NCBI RefSeq assembly: GCF_000425025.1
Contig: NZ_AUKZ01000006.1
Coordinates: forward strand, 1-64,000
Source: Streptococcus castoreus DSM 17536
GTDB lineage: Bacteria; Bacillota; Bacilli; Lactobacillales; Streptococcaceae
Length of the DNA: 64,000 nt
Reading direction: 5' to 3'
Position numbers and translations under genes: made by a program. The number at the start of each line of letters is the position of its first letter. Within the stretch, counting starts at the first letter, position 1. The notes under the pieces are model-generated. The model worked only from the letters and a program-made list of their open reading frames with translations, searched no databases and was not told the origin of the DNA. Below, in pieces: positions 51,014 through 60,862 of the stretch.

Positions 51014-51159
51014 TTTTAGGAATTATAGATGATTTGGATACCCAGCTACTTCATAAAATTTTGAAAAGAGAAGTGTTCTATCAATTTTTAATGAGTAATG
51101 GTCGAAATAAACGGTTATTAGACCGATTGATAATTGAAAAATCATCTAAAATTTGTTAA
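51014..51159 (+). pseudogene. RpiB/LacA/LacB-family isomerase, 3' part
   Basis: Joined to 46052 it continues the reading frame without a break: residues FLGIIDDLDTQLLHKILKRE, then VFYQFLMSNGRNKRLLDRL, ending at TAA 51157-51159. No start or ribosome-binding site of its own, so it is a dead fragment. A weak hairpin (ATTGTAAG / CTTGCAAT, 51201-51224) downstream with T's would be the original terminator. Confidence 0.85.
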
Positions 51160-51267
51160 ACTTAAGGCAGTTGTGTTCATGATGGTCAAAGCTCATGGGG
51201 ATTGTAAGTTTTTTGGCTTGCAATTTTCTAGGGTTTTGACTCTTTTTTGTATCTAAAAGGAGATTAT

Positions 51268-51732
51268 ATGGATTTTAGAACTAAGAGTGATAATCAGAAT
51301 TTTGGTGTTCGGGCATCAGCTTTGATGATGAAAGATGGAAAAATATTTCTGGCTAAATCTCCTAATGACGCCTATTATCTATTAGGTGGAGCTATTCATA
51401 TTGGGGAATTGGCAGAAGACGCTGTTCGCCGAGAAATCATGGAGGAAGTGGGGGTTGAGATTAAGGTGGATACATTAGCTTTTGTGGTGGAAAATCTTTT
51501 TAAGTTGAACGAGATCAGCTATCATCAGATAGAATTTCATTACCTAGTTAGTCCTCTTTCTAAACCTCAAGAGACCATAATTGAAGGTGGGGAAGCGAGA
51601 ATTTGTGAATGGGTTGCTTTAAAGGATCTTGATAAAATCAACCTTAACCCCTCCTTTTTGAAAAAAGAACTCAAGAATTGGGATGGTAAGTTGAGACATT
51701 TTAAAAATATAGACAGTAAGGAGAACGGATAA
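51268..51732 (+). CDS. NUDIX hydrolase
   Basis: 154 aa from ATG 51268 (AAAGGAG upstream). Canonical Nudix box GAIHIGELAEDAVRREIMEE (GX5EX7REUXEEXGU). Hydrolyses nucleoside-diphosphate-linked compounds; substrate unknown. It sits 3 bp before mnmG, the position usual in pyogenic streptococci. Confidence 0.88.
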   Translation: MDFRTKSDNQNFGVRASALMMKDGKIFLAKSPNDAYYLLGGAIHIGELAEDAVRREIMEEVGVEIKVDTLAFVVENLFKLNEISYHQIEFHYLVSPLSKPQETIIEGGEARICEWVALKDLDKINLNPSFLKKELKNWDGKLRHFKNIDSKENG

Positions 51733-51735
51733 AGA

Positions 51736-53634
51736 ATGACACATGAATTTACAGAAAGTTATGATGTTATTGTTATAGGAGCAGGACATGCTGGTGTTGA
51801 GGCGAGTTTGGCAACTAGCCGTATGGGATGTCAAACATTACTTGCTACAATCAATCTTGATATGCTTGCTTTTATGCCATGTAATCCTTCGATTGGCGGC
51901 TCGGCAAAAGGTATTGTTGTCCGTGAGATTGATGCTCTTGGTGGTGAAATGGGTAAGAATATTGATAAAACCTATATTCAGATGAAAATGCTAAATACAG
52001 GTAAAGGCCCTGCCGTTCGTGCGCTTCGTGCTCAAGCTGATAAAATGTTATATGCGCGTGAAATGAAACATACGGTTGAAAAACAAGAGAATTTGACCCT
52101 TCGTCAAACGATGATTGATGACATTTTGGTTGAGAACCGTAAAGTCATTGGTGTTTTAACCGCAACAGGTCAGAAATTCGCAGCGAAGGCTGTTGTTGTA
52201 ACAACAGGAACGGCTCTTAGGGGGGAAATTATTTTAGGAGAATTAAAATATTCTTCTGGTCCTAATAATAGTTTGGCTTCCGTGACTTTGGCAAATAATT
52301 TGAAAAAGCTTGGTTTAGAAATGGGTCGTTTTAAAACAGGTACCCCTCCCCGGGTTAAGGCATCATCTATTGATTATGAGCAAACCGAAATTCAACCAGG
52401 TGATGATAAACCAAATCATTTTTCTTTTTTATCCAAAGATGACGATTACCTCAAAGATCAAATTCCATGTTGGTTAACTTATACAAATCAAACGAGTCAT
52501 GATATTATTAACCGGAATCTTTATCGTGCACCGATGTTCTCTGGTATTGTTAAAGGGGTTGGTCCTCGCTACTGTCCATCTATTGAAGATAAAATTGTTC
52601 GATTTGCTGACAAAGAGCGTCATCAATTATTTTTAGAACCAGAGGGACGTGATACGGAAGAAGTTTACGTTCAAGGTTTATCAACCAGTCTTCCAGAAGA
52701 TGTTCAAAAAGACTTAATTCATTCGATTAAAGGGCTTGAAAAGGCTGAAATGATGCGAACTGGTTATGCTATTGAATACGATATTGTATTGCCCCATCAA
52801 TTACGTGCCACCCTTGAAACTAAACTGATTTCAGGGCTTTTTACGGCTGGTCAAACCAATGGGACATCTGGTTATGAAGAGGCTGCTGGACAAGGAATTG
52901 TAGCTGGGATTAACGCAGCTCTCAAAGTCCAAGGGAAACCAGAATTAATTTTGAAGCGTAGCGATGCTTATATTGGTGTGATGATTGATGATTTGGTAAC
53001 TAAAGGGACCTTGGAGCCTTATCGCTTGCTGACCTCACGTGCTGAATATCGTCTTATTTTACGTCATGATAATGCCGATATGCGTTTGACGGAGATTGGT
53101 CGTCAGATTGGCTTAGTTGATGATGTACGGTGGCATGCCTTTGAAATCAAGAAAAATCAGTTTGATAGTGAGTTAAAACGTTTAGATAGTGTCAAATTAA
53201 AACCTATTAAAGCAACGAATGATCGTGTCAAAGAACTTGGATTTAAACCTCTAACGGATGCCATGACAGCCAAAGAATTTATGCGTCGTCCTGAAATTGA
53301 CTATGCGACAGCTGTTTCTTTTGTTGGACCAGCTACTGGAGAATTAGATCCTAAGATTATTGAGCTTTTGGAAATAGAAATCAAGTATGAAGGTTATATT
53401 CGGAAAGCCCATGATCAGGTGGCTAAAATGAAGCGTATGGAAGAAAAACGAATTCCAACTAATATTGATTGGGATGCTATTGACTCTATCGCAACCGAAG
53501 CTCGTCAAAAATTTAAGAAAATTAACCCTGAAACGATTGGGCAAGCTAGTCGTATTTCAGGGGTTAATCCGACAGATATTAGTATTTTGATGGTTTATTT
53601 AGAAGGAAATGGCAAAGCTTACCGTAAGCGCTAA
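51736..53634 (+). CDS. mnmG: tRNA uridine-5-carboxymethylaminomethyl enzyme MnmG (GidA)
   Basis: 632-aa FAD-dependent enzyme which with MnmE modifies U34. FAD motif [12 protein letters not shown] at the N-terminus, [11 protein letters not shown], conserved Cys region PFQTGTPPR-like ([11 protein letters not shown]), and helical C-terminal domain. With mnmA above, both halves of the mnm5s2U pathway lie in this window. Confidence 0.97.
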   Translation: MTHEFTESYDVIVIGAGHAGVEASLATSRMGCQTLLATINLDMLAFMPCNPSIGGSAKGIVVREIDALGGEMGKNIDKTYIQMKMLNTGKGPAVRALRAQADKMLYAREMKHTVEKQENLTLRQTMIDDILVENRKVIGVLTATGQKFAAKAVVVTTGTALRGEIILGELKYSSGPNNSLASVTLANNLKKLGLEMGRFKTGTPPRVKASSIDYEQTEIQPGDDKPNHFSFLSKDDDYLKDQIPCWLTYTNQTSHDIINRNLYRAPMFSGIVKGVGPRYCPSIEDKIVRFADKERHQLFLEPEGRDTEEVYVQGLSTSLPEDVQKDLIHSIKGLEKAEMMRTGYAIEYDIVLPHQLRATLETKLISGLFTAGQTNGTSGYEEAAGQGIVAGINAALKVQGKPELILKRSDAYIGVMIDDLVTKGTLEPYRLLTSRAEYRLILRHDNADMRLTEIGRQIGLVDDVRWHAFEIKKNQFDSELKRLDSVKLKPIKATNDRVKELGFKPLTDAMTAKEFMRRPEIDYATAVSFVGPATGELDPKIIELLEIEIKYEGYIRKAHDQVAKMKRMEEKRIPTNIDWDAIDSIATEARQKFKKINPETIGQASRISGVNPTDISILMVYLEGNGKAYRKR

Positions 53635-53668
53635 ACTAGTCATAAAATTGTAATCTCAAAGCAATTAG

Positions 53669-53694
53669 CAGTTCTGTATTTCAGGACTGTTTTA
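53669..53694 (+). terminator. Weak terminator after mnmG
   Basis: CAGTTCTG / CAGGACTG hairpin followed by TTTTAT. A TATAAT (53698-53703) right after it probably starts gdpP transcription. Confidence 0.55.
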
Positions 53695-53724
53695 TGGTAT
53701 AATGATCCTTTAAGAGGTTAAAGG

Positions 53725-55701
53725 ATGAAAAGATTTCGTTTTGAAACCATTCATTTAATTATGATGGGCTTGATTTTATTTGGATTTTTGGCACTTTGTG
53801 TTAGAATCATACAATCAAAAATGCTGGTATTAGCAGCTATTTTTCTCGTGTTATTATTTGTTGTCGTACTTCTTTGGTATCAAAAAGAAGTTTATGAATT
53901 ATCGGATTTAGACCATATTGAACTTTTAAATGAACAGACAGAAAATAATCTGAAAACACTTTTAGACAAAATGCCTGTTGGGGTTGTTCAATTTGATCAA
54001 GAGACTAATGCTATTGAGTGGTACAATCCTTACGCAGAATTGATTTTTACCAATGAAAATGGAGTTTTACAAGATCACTTGATTCAGCAGATTCTTGCTG
54101 AGAAACGTCATGGAGATATTTCTCAAACGTTTGAAGTTTCCGGAAATAAATATACTTCCTATGTTGATGTGGCGTCTGGAATCTTTTACTTTTTTGATAG
54201 TTTTGTAGGAAATAGACAATCAACTGATGTTAGTATGTTAAAGCCAGTTGTTGGTATTATTTCGGTTGATAACTATGATGATATTACAGATGATTTATCT
54301 GATGCGGACATTTCCAAAATTAACTCATTTGTAGCTAATTTCATTGATGAATTTATGGAATCAAAGCAGATATTTTATCGGCGTGTTAATATGGATCGCT
54401 ATTATTTCTTTACAGATTTCAAAGTTCTAAAAGAATTAATGAATGATAAATTTTCTATTTTGGAAAAATTCCGCAAGGAAGCTCAGGAGGCTCAGCGACC
54501 ATTAACCCTTAGTATGGGAATTTCGTTTGGTGAGGAGCAACATAGTCAAATTGGACAGGTGGCCCTTGAAAATCTTAATATTGCTCTTGTTCGTGGAGGG
54601 GATCAAATTGTTATTCGTGAAAATGCTGATCATACGAATCCAATCTATTTTGGAGGTGGTTCTGTTTCAACGGTTAAACGGTCAAGAACACGTACTCGGG
54701 CTATGATGACAGCTATTTCAGATCGCATTAAGATGGTGGATAATGTTTTTATTGTCGGGCATAGAAAGCTTGACATGGATGCTTTAGGGTCTGCTGTTGG
54801 GATGCAATTTTTTGCAAGTAATATTATTGAAAATAGCTTTGCTGTGTACAATCCTGATGAGATGAGTCCAGACATTGAAAGAGCTATTGAGCGATTACAG
54901 GCTGATGGGAAAACACGTTTAATTAGTATTTCACAGGCTATGGGTTTGGTGACGTCTAGGTCTCTTTTGGTTATGGTTGACCATTCTAAAATTTCCTTGA
55001 CTTTGTCTAGAGATTTTTATGAACAATTCGATGATGTTATTGTTGTTGATCATCACAGAAGAGATGATGACTTCCCTGAAAATGCTATTTTGACCTTCAT
55101 TGAAAGTGGTGCAAGTAGCGCAGCAGAATTAGTAACAGAGTTAATCCAGTTTCAGAATGCTAAAAAACGTTTGAGTAGAATTCAGGCGAGTGTATTGATG
55201 GCTGGCATTATGCTTGATACTAAAAACTTCTCTACTCGAGTAACCAGCCGTACCTTTGATGTTGCAAGCTATTTGAGAAGTAAAGGGAGTGATAGTGTAG
55301 AAATTCAGACCATTTCAGCAACTGATTTTGATGAATACAAACACATTAATGAAATCATTCTAAGGGGAGAGCGTTTGGGAGATAGTATAATTGTTGCAGC
55401 TGGCAATAGTGGCAATCTTTACAGTAATGTCATTGCTAGTAAGGCTGCGGATACGCTCTTATCAATGGCGCACATAGAAGCAAGTTTTGTACTGGTTGAA
55501 ACTGAGCCAGATAAGATTGCGATCTCTGCTAGGAGTCATAGTAAGATTAATGTTCAGCGTCTGATGGAAAAATTGGGTGGCGGGGGTCACTTTAATCTAG
55601 CAGCTTGTCAGTTAGTAGATATTAGCCTGTCTCAAGCTAAGCAATTACTATTAGAAACAATTGATAGTACAATGAAAGAAACGAAAGAGGTAGAGTCATG
55701 A
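53725..55701 (+). CDS. gdpP: Cyclic-di-AMP phosphodiesterase GdpP
   Basis: 658 aa. Two N-terminal TMs, PAS-like region (about 85-150), degenerate GGDEF (about 170-300), then DHH-DHHA1 phosphodiesterase ([39 protein letters not shown]). Hydrolyses c-di-AMP, controlling cell-wall and osmotic balance. Overlaps rplI by 4 nt. Confidence 0.95.
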   Translation: MKRFRFETIHLIMMGLILFGFLALCVRIIQSKMLVLAAIFLVLLFVVVLLWYQKEVYELSDLDHIELLNEQTENNLKTLLDKMPVGVVQFDQETNAIEWYNPYAELIFTNENGVLQDHLIQQILAEKRHGDISQTFEVSGNKYTSYVDVASGIFYFFDSFVGNRQSTDVSMLKPVVGIISVDNYDDITDDLSDADISKINSFVANFIDEFMESKQIFYRRVNMDRYYFFTDFKVLKELMNDKFSILEKFRKEAQEAQRPLTLSMGISFGEEQHSQIGQVALENLNIALVRGGDQIVIRENADHTNPIYFGGGSVSTVKRSRTRTRAMMTAISDRIKMVDNVFIVGHRKLDMDALGSAVGMQFFASNIIENSFAVYNPDEMSPDIERAIERLQADGKTRLISISQAMGLVTSRSLLVMVDHSKISLTLSRDFYEQFDDVIVVDHHRRDDDFPENAILTFIESGASSAAELVTELIQFQNAKKRLSRIQASVLMAGIMLDTKNFSTRVTSRTFDVASYLRSKGSDSVEIQTISATDFDEYKHINEIILRGERLGDSIIVAAGNSGNLYSNVIASKAADTLLSMAHIEASFVLVETEPDKIAISARSHSKINVQRLMEKLGGGGHFNLAACQLVDISLSQAKQLLLETIDSTMKETKEVES

Positions 55702-56150
55702 AAGTTATTTTTTTAGCAGATGTTAAAGGAAAAGGTAAAAAAGGGGATATTAAAGAAGTTCCAACAGGTTATGCCCAAAATTTCCTCATCAAGAAAAAGT
55801 TAGCTAAAGAAGCGACTAATCAGAGTATTGGTGAATTAAAAGGCAAGCAAAAAGCAGAAGAAAAAGTACAAGCAGAACTTTTAGCAGAAGCAAAAGCTGT
55901 GAAAGATGTTTTAGATAATGAGAAAACACGTGTTCAATTCCAAGAAAAAGTTGGTCCCGATGGGCGTACGTTTGGTTCTATCACTACTAAAAAGATTTCT
56001 GAAGAGTTACAAAAACAGTTTGGTTTAAAAGTTGACAAGCGTCATATTATTTTAGACCATCCGATTCGTGCTATTGGTCTGATTGAAGTTCCTGTTAAGT
56101 TACATAAGGAAGTCACAGCTGATATTAAATTAGTCATCACAGAAGCATAG
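55698..56150 (+). CDS. rplI: 50S ribosomal protein L9
   Basis: 150 aa with [21 protein letters not shown] and the [16 protein letters not shown] signature, long central helix and C-terminal domain. Confidence 0.97.
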   Translation: MKVIFLADVKGKGKKGDIKEVPTGYAQNFLIKKKLAKEATNQSIGELKGKQKAEEKVQAELLAEAKAVKDVLDNEKTRVQFQEKVGPDGRTFGSITTKKISEELQKQFGLKVDKRHIILDHPIRAIGLIEVPVKLHKEVTADIKLVITEA

Positions 56151-56178
56151 TTATTAACAAGATTTGGAGGTGTTGAGG

Positions 56179-57537
56179 TTGCCTGAAATAGCAGAATTAA
56201 GAGTTCAACCCCAAGATTTACTGGCGGAACAGTCTGTGTTGGGTTCAATTTTTATTTCGCCAGATAAGTTAATTGTTGTCAGAGAATTTATCAGTCCAGA
56301 TGATTTTTACAAATATTCTCATAAAATTATTTTTCGAGCAATGATTACCCTCAGCGATCGTAATGATGCCATTGATGCAACAACTGTGAGGACTATTCTT
56401 GACACTCAGGGAGATTTGCAGAATATTGGTGGACTATCCTACATTGTTGAATTGGTTAACAGTGTACCTACAAGTGCCAATGTAGAATACTATGCTAAGA
56501 TTGTAGCTGAAAAAGCAATGCTTCGTGATATTATTGCTAGGTTGACAGATACTGTCAACTTGGCTTACGAGGGGGCTTCTGATTCTGAAGATATTATTGC
56601 TAGTGCAGAAAGGGCTTTAGTTGAGATAAATGAGCACAGCAATCGAAGTGGTTTTCGTAAAATTTCTGATGTCTTAAAGATTAATTATGAGAGTCTAGAG
56701 GCTCGATCTAAGCAGACATCAGATGTTACAGGTTTACCGACAGGGTTTAGGGATCTAGATAGGATTACAACAGGTTTACACCCAGATCAATTAATTATTC
56801 TTGCGGCTCGTCCAGCGGTTGGTAAGACAGCTTTTGTTCTTAATATTGCTCAAAATGTTGGAACCAAGCAAAAAAAAGCCGTTGCTATTTTTTCTCTAGA
56901 GATGGGAGCAGAAAGTCTGGTTGACCGTATGTTAGCAGCCGAAGGAATGGTTGATTCTCATAGTTTACGAACAGGTCAATTGACTGATCAGGATTGGAAT
57001 AATGTGACCATTGCACAAGGTGCCTTAGCAGAAGCACCGATTTATATTGATGATACTCCTGGTATTAAAATTACAGAAATTCGTGCAAGAGCACGTAAAC
57101 TATCCCAAGAAGTTGATGGAGGGTTAGGTTTAGTTGTTATTGATTACCTTCAGCTTATTACTGGAACGAAGCCCGAAAATCGTCAACAGGAAGTTTCTGA
57201 TATTTCAAGGCAGCTGAAAATTTTAGCTAAGGAGTTAAAAGTACCTGTTATTGCGCTTAGTCAACTTTCTCGTGGTGTTGAGCAAAGACAAGATAAACGA
57301 CCTGTTCTGTCTGATATTCGTGAATCTGGGTCTATTGAGCAAGATGCGGATATTGTGGCTTTCTTATATCGTGATGATTACTATCGTAAAGAAAGTGATG
57401 AGGAAGAAACTATTGAAGATAATACCATTGAAGTTATCCTTGAGAAGAATAGGGCTGGTGCACGTGGGACGGTCAAACTGATGTTTCAAAAAGAATACAA
57501 TAAGTTTTCAACCATAGCCCAGTTTGAGGAAAGATAA
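56179..57537 (+). CDS. dnaC: Replicative DNA helicase (DnaB family)
   Basis: 452 aa from TTG 56179, chosen as GGAGG is 8 nt upstream. An in-frame TTG at 56173 (MRLPEIAEL) matches the N-terminus I recall for relatives but sits only 2 nt after GGAGG. N-terminal DnaB domain (LLAEQSVLGSIFIS), Walker A AARPAVGKTAFVLN, and RecA-fold core ending in EKNRAGARGTVKL. Named dnaC in Gram-positives, dnaB in E. coli. Confidence 0.95.
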   Translation: MPEIAELRVQPQDLLAEQSVLGSIFISPDKLIVVREFISPDDFYKYSHKIIFRAMITLSDRNDAIDATTVRTILDTQGDLQNIGGLSYIVELVNSVPTSANVEYYAKIVAEKAMLRDIIARLTDTVNLAYEGASDSEDIIASAERALVEINEHSNRSGFRKISDVLKINYESLEARSKQTSDVTGLPTGFRDLDRITTGLHPDQLIILAARPAVGKTAFVLNIAQNVGTKQKKAVAIFSLEMGAESLVDRMLAAEGMVDSHSLRTGQLTDQDWNNVTIAQGALAEAPIYIDDTPGIKITEIRARARKLSQEVDGGLGLVVIDYLQLITGTKPENRQQEVSDISRQLKILAKELKVPVIALSQLSRGVEQRQDKRPVLSDIRESGSIEQDADIVAFLYRDDYYRKESDEEETIEDNTIEVILEKNRAGARGTVKLMFQKEYNKFSTIAQFEER

Positions 57538-57553
57538 GGAAGAGGAAATAATA

Positions 57554-57829
57554 ATGAGTGATGCATTTGCGGATGTAGCAAAAATGAAGAAAATTAAAGA
57601 AGAAATCAAAGCCCATGAAGGGCAACTGGTTGAATTAACGCTTGAAAATGGTCGTAAACGTGAAAAAAATAAAGTTGGTAGATTAATTGAAGTTTACAGC
57701 TCCTTATTTATTATTGAATATAATGATCGTTCAGATAATCGCGGAGCTATTACTAATTCCTACGTAGAATCATATACTTATTCAGACATTTTGACTGAGA
57801 AAACGTTAATCCGCTATTTTGACGAATAG
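57554..57829 (+). CDS. veg: Veg family protein
   Basis: 91 aa from ATG 57554 (RBS AGGAAGAGGA). MSDAFADVAKMKKIKEEIKA and the HEGQLVELTLENGRKREKNK segment are typical of Veg. In Bacillus Veg affects biofilm gene control. Between dnaC and rpsD. Confidence 0.88.
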   Translation: MSDAFADVAKMKKIKEEIKAHEGQLVELTLENGRKREKNKVGRLIEVYSSLFIIEYNDRSDNRGAITNSYVESYTYSDILTEKTLIRYFDE

Positions 57830-57863
57830 CAGCCCGATAGGACTTTTTTATTAAAGGAATCTC

Positions 57864-57892
57864 TTTACATCAGCAGGTAGGTGTGCTATAAT
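57864..57892 (+). promoter_or_regulatory. rpsD promoter
   Basis: TTTACA, 17 bp, TATAAT. Transcription would start near 57900, giving a leader of about 150 nt before the rpsD start. Confidence 0.8.
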
Positions 57893-58050
57893 AAACTTCG
57901 TGTGAAATAGCAGCAGGAAAATATGAAGCTCGTCAACAGGTGGTTATCTAAATTGAGTAACCTTTGCTGTTTAGGTGAAAACTCTCTGCACGAATCAGGA
58001 TTTTTCAAACGGTTATTTCCTCAATATTTAATTAGAGGAGGACATAAAAT
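57893..58050 (+). promoter_or_regulatory. Long 5' leader of rpsD
   Basis: About 150 nt between the promoter and the rpsD ATG with several short inverted repeats. In Bacillus, S4 represses its own mRNA through a structured leader; the length and position here fit, but no base-paired model was computed. An ORF through this stretch overlaps rpsD and has no support. Confidence 0.45.
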
Positions 58051-58662
58051 ATGTCACGTTATACTGGTCCATCATGGAAACAATCACGCCGTCTCGGCTT
58101 GTCTCTTACAGGTACAGGCAAAGAGTTGGCACGCCGTAACTACGTACCTGGTCAACACGGTCCTAACAATCGCAGTAAACTTTCAGAGTATGGTTTGCAA
58201 CTTGCTGAGAAACAAAAACTTCGTTTTTCATATGGTTTAGGTGAAAAACAATTCCGTAACTTGTTCGTACAAGCTACTAAGATTAAAGAAGGAACGCTTG
58301 GTTTCAACTTCATGGTTCTTCTAGAGCGTCGTCTTGATAATGTTGTTTACCGTTTAGGTCTTGCAACTACTCGTCGTCAAGCGCGTCAATTCGTTAACCA
58401 TGGACACATTTTAGTTGATGGTAAGCGTGTTGATATTCCGTCATACCGTGTAACTCCAGGTCAAGTGATTTCGGTTCGTGAAAAATCACTTAAAGTTCCA
58501 GCTATTCTTGAAGCTGTTGAAGCAACTCTTGGACGTCCAGCTTTTGTGTCATTTGATGCTGAAAAATTGGAGGGGTCATTGACTCGTCTTCCAGAACGTG
58601 ATGAAATTAATCCAGAAATCAATGAAGCGCTTGTCGTTGAATTCTACAACAAAATGCTTTAA
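58051..58662 (+). CDS. rpsD: 30S ribosomal protein S4
   Basis: 203 aa. [21 protein letters not shown] start and the S4 domain [20 protein letters not shown]. Primary 16S-binding protein. Confidence 0.98.
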   Translation: MSRYTGPSWKQSRRLGLSLTGTGKELARRNYVPGQHGPNNRSKLSEYGLQLAEKQKLRFSYGLGEKQFRNLFVQATKIKEGTLGFNFMVLLERRLDNVVYRLGLATTRRQARQFVNHGHILVDGKRVDIPSYRVTPGQVISVREKSLKVPAILEAVEATLGRPAFVSFDAEKLEGSLTRLPERDEINPEINEALVVEFYNKML

Positions 58663-58681
58663 TTTTAAGATTAAACACTTT

Positions 58682-58706
58682 AAAAGCCTATTTAATAGGC
58701 TTTTTT
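58682..58706 (+). terminator. rpsD terminator
   Basis: AAAAGCCTA / TAGGCTTTT stem with TTTAA loop and T run. Confidence 0.9.
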
Positions 58707-58842
58707 TGAAGTGTAAAATGTGGAATAAAAATTTTAATTAGTTACAATGAATTTACCGCCGTTTCGAAATAAGAGATGGCTTTTTAGTAGCATGTCCTAG
58801 TAGTAATTTACATACTTTGTAAAGGACTATCGTAAAAAAGGT

Positions 58843-59091
58843 TTAAATTTTGAAGGTTTTTCCTTGGTCACTTCTTTTCCCAAAAGCATCAAATGCTTTA
58901 GATGTATCTGCACCGGTATGGTCGTGATTAGGCGAATGCTCTAAGGTAGCACGTTCAGAATGTTTAGATTCTGCATTATTTTGATATTAGAGTTTTTTTA
59001 TTCTGAGTAATTCTGTTGCACTCTTAAAGTGCTTCGCATGTTTTTTAACGATGTAAGGGTTTGATCGTTTTTCTTCATTGTAGGAGGTCAT
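58843..59091 (-). pseudogene. Unidentified decayed reading frame
   Basis: Minus strand. From ATG 59091 the frame reads MTSYNEEKRSNPYIVKKHAK and on to a TAA at 58987-58989. The same frame then reopens as NAESKHSERATLEHSPNHDH, TGADTSKAFDAFGKRSDQG and ends KTFKI at 58843. The composition is protein-like (charged, few hydrophobic stretches) and in one register on both sides of a single stop. I do not recognise it. No ribosome-binding site, so probably a remnant. Confidence 0.35.
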
Positions 59092-59442
59092 CGGGGACTT
59101 TTTAAGCTAATTCAATTAAAGAATAAACATTAAAACAGAATTTGGGGTGTAGAGACTATCCTATCTGGGTGTGACTCAAATGTTATGTTGAAAGTCATAG
59201 AATAAAGGAAGCATTTATCATTGAGTTATTAACATGTGGAAAAGTCAGGACTGACTGATTAAAGTTGTGGATAAGGTTAGTTATGGGAAATAGATGTCCA
59301 AATAGGTGGTTATTGTTTTTTAATTTTTAAAATTTTTTAGTTTCAGTGGTTGCAAGTTATTTTCTGATCGGTTTAGCTTTAGTCTAGCTTATCACTTTTT
59401 AAGCGGTTTCATTTAAGGATTTTATTGATTATTACATATAAC

Positions 59443-59459
59443 TGTAACAAATGCGTAAC
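59443..59459 (+). promoter_or_regulatory. WalR/VicR-type binding site upstream of pcsB
   Basis: TGTAAC-AAATG-CGTAAC: two hexamers with a 5-bp spacer, matching the WalR consensus TGTWAH-N5-TGTWAH with one mismatch. It lies just upstream of the pcsB promoter (TGGTAAAATATAAG near 59480). In S. pneumoniae pcsB is the key VicRK target. Confidence 0.6.
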
Positions 59460-59522
59460 ATTAAATGCTTGTTTTTTTGGTAAAATATAAGATGTCTTAT
59501 CGAAAAGGAGTAATCTTTTAAT

Positions 59523-60683
59523 ATGAAAAAAAGAATTTTATCAGCAGTTCTTGTAAGTGGTGTGACCCTTGGAGCAGCTACAACGGTTGGGGCAGACGAA
59601 TTAAGTGCAAAAATTGCAGAAAAGGATTCAAAGATCTCAACTCTTAATGCTGAGCAACAGGCTGCAAAAAGTCGAGTTTCGGCATTGCAATCTCAGGTTG
59701 GTTCGTTGCAATCTGAACAAGATAAATTAGCAGAAAAAAATAAAGAGCTTGAGGAAATATCAAGACAATTTGCAAAAGAAATCCAAGATCTTGTAAGTAA
59801 AATTGTTGCTCGTAATGAAAAGTTAAAAAATCAGGCTCGTAGTGCTTATAAAAATAACGAAGCTTCAGGTTATGTTAATGCACTTTTAAATTCTAAGTCA
59901 ATTTCTGATGTTGTTACGCGATTGGTCGCTATTAACAGAGCAGTATCTGCTAACGCAAAAATGTTAGAGCAGCAAAAAGCTGATAAAGATTCCCTTGAAC
60001 AAAAACAAACAGCTAACCAAGAGGCTATTAATACGGTTGCAGTAAATGCTGGAATGATTGAAGAAATCAAAAACACATTACGTACTCAGCAAGCTGATTT
60101 GGAAGTTGCGAAAGTAGATTTAGCTCTTCAGTTAGCAACTGCTGAAGATGAAAAAGCAAAATTAGTTGCTCAAAAGGCAGCCGCAGAGCAAGCAGCGGCA
60201 CAGGTTAAAGCTGCAGAAGAAGCTGCGAAAGCTAAAGCTGCAGAAGAGACTGCACAAGTCAAAGCATCGGTCGAAGTTGCGAAAGCAGCAATTGCGCCAG
60301 CGGCTATGGTTTCTGGAACACCTGTGTCAGCAGCAAGTCCTGTATCAACTCCAACAGTCTATAGTGGTGAAAATACGTATCCAGTAGGTCAGTGTACTTG
60401 GGGTGCTAAATCGTTAGCTCCTTGGGCTGGGAATAACTGGGGTAATGGTGGACAATGGGCAGCTAGTGCACAAGCAGCTGGTTATACTGTAGGTTCAACA
60501 CCTATGGTCGGAGCTATTGCGGTTTGGAATGATGGTGGCTATGGTCACGTTGCTGTTGTTGTCGAAGTTCAAAGTGCATCAAGCATTCGTGTTATGGAGT
60601 CAAATTATGCTGGTAAGCAGTATATCGCTGATCATCGTGGTTTGTTTAATCCTTCAGGTGTCTCATTTATCTATCCACGTTGA
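59523..60683 (+). CDS. pcsB: Peptidoglycan hydrolase PcsB
   Basis: 386 aa, signal peptide (MKKRILSAVLVSGVTLGAAT, cleavage near VGA-DE), long coiled coil (about 30-225), Ala-rich linker, and C-terminal CHAP amidase domain with Cys in GQCTWGAKSLAPWAG and His in YGHVAVVVEV. With FtsEX it splits daughter cells. RBS AAAAGGAG. Its expected place is next to prs, as here. Confidence 0.95.
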   Translation: MKKRILSAVLVSGVTLGAATTVGADELSAKIAEKDSKISTLNAEQQAAKSRVSALQSQVGSLQSEQDKLAEKNKELEEISRQFAKEIQDLVSKIVARNEKLKNQARSAYKNNEASGYVNALLNSKSISDVVTRLVAINRAVSANAKMLEQQKADKDSLEQKQTANQEAINTVAVNAGMIEEIKNTLRTQQADLEVAKVDLALQLATAEDEKAKLVAQKAAAEQAAAQVKAAEEAAKAKAAEETAQVKASVEVAKAAIAPAAMVSGTPVSAASPVSTPTVYSGENTYPVGQCTWGAKSLAPWAGNNWGNGGQWAASAQAAGYTVGSTPMVGAIAVWNDGGYGHVAVVVEVQSASSIRVMESNYAGKQYIADHRGLFNPSGVSFIYPR

Positions 60684-60734
60684 TAACGATTAACTTATTA
60701 TCAGTTTTTATGGTTGATGGTAAGTCAATATTTC

Positions 60735-60764
60735 GAGAAGACTAAAATGATCTTCTCTTTTTTA
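60735..60764 (+). terminator. pcsB terminator
   Basis: GAGAAGA / TCTTCTC stem with a 9-nt loop and T run. Confidence 0.8.
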
Positions 60765-60862
60765 ATGACTAGGGTAAGGAAATCTTCCTTACTTTTTATT
60801 TTCATTGAAAAATTATTTAAAAAACGTTAAAATGGTATAGGATTAAAACTCTGGAGGAAAAA

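Larger units (their letters stand above)
58707..59522. other. Long intergenic region rpsD-pcsB
   Basis: About 815 bp with no intact gene. It includes a decayed coding stretch on the minus strand (58843-59091), a region of low complexity with DnaA-like words (GTTGTGGATAAGG at about 59262), and the pcsB promoter region with the WalR-type site. This is where an rRNA/tRNA cluster or other genes would be rearranged in relatives. Confidence 0.55.

Noticed and set aside
57923-58240. 105-codon ORF before and into rpsD
   Set aside because: Overlaps rpsD by about 190 bp in another frame and fills its 5' leader; no RBS.
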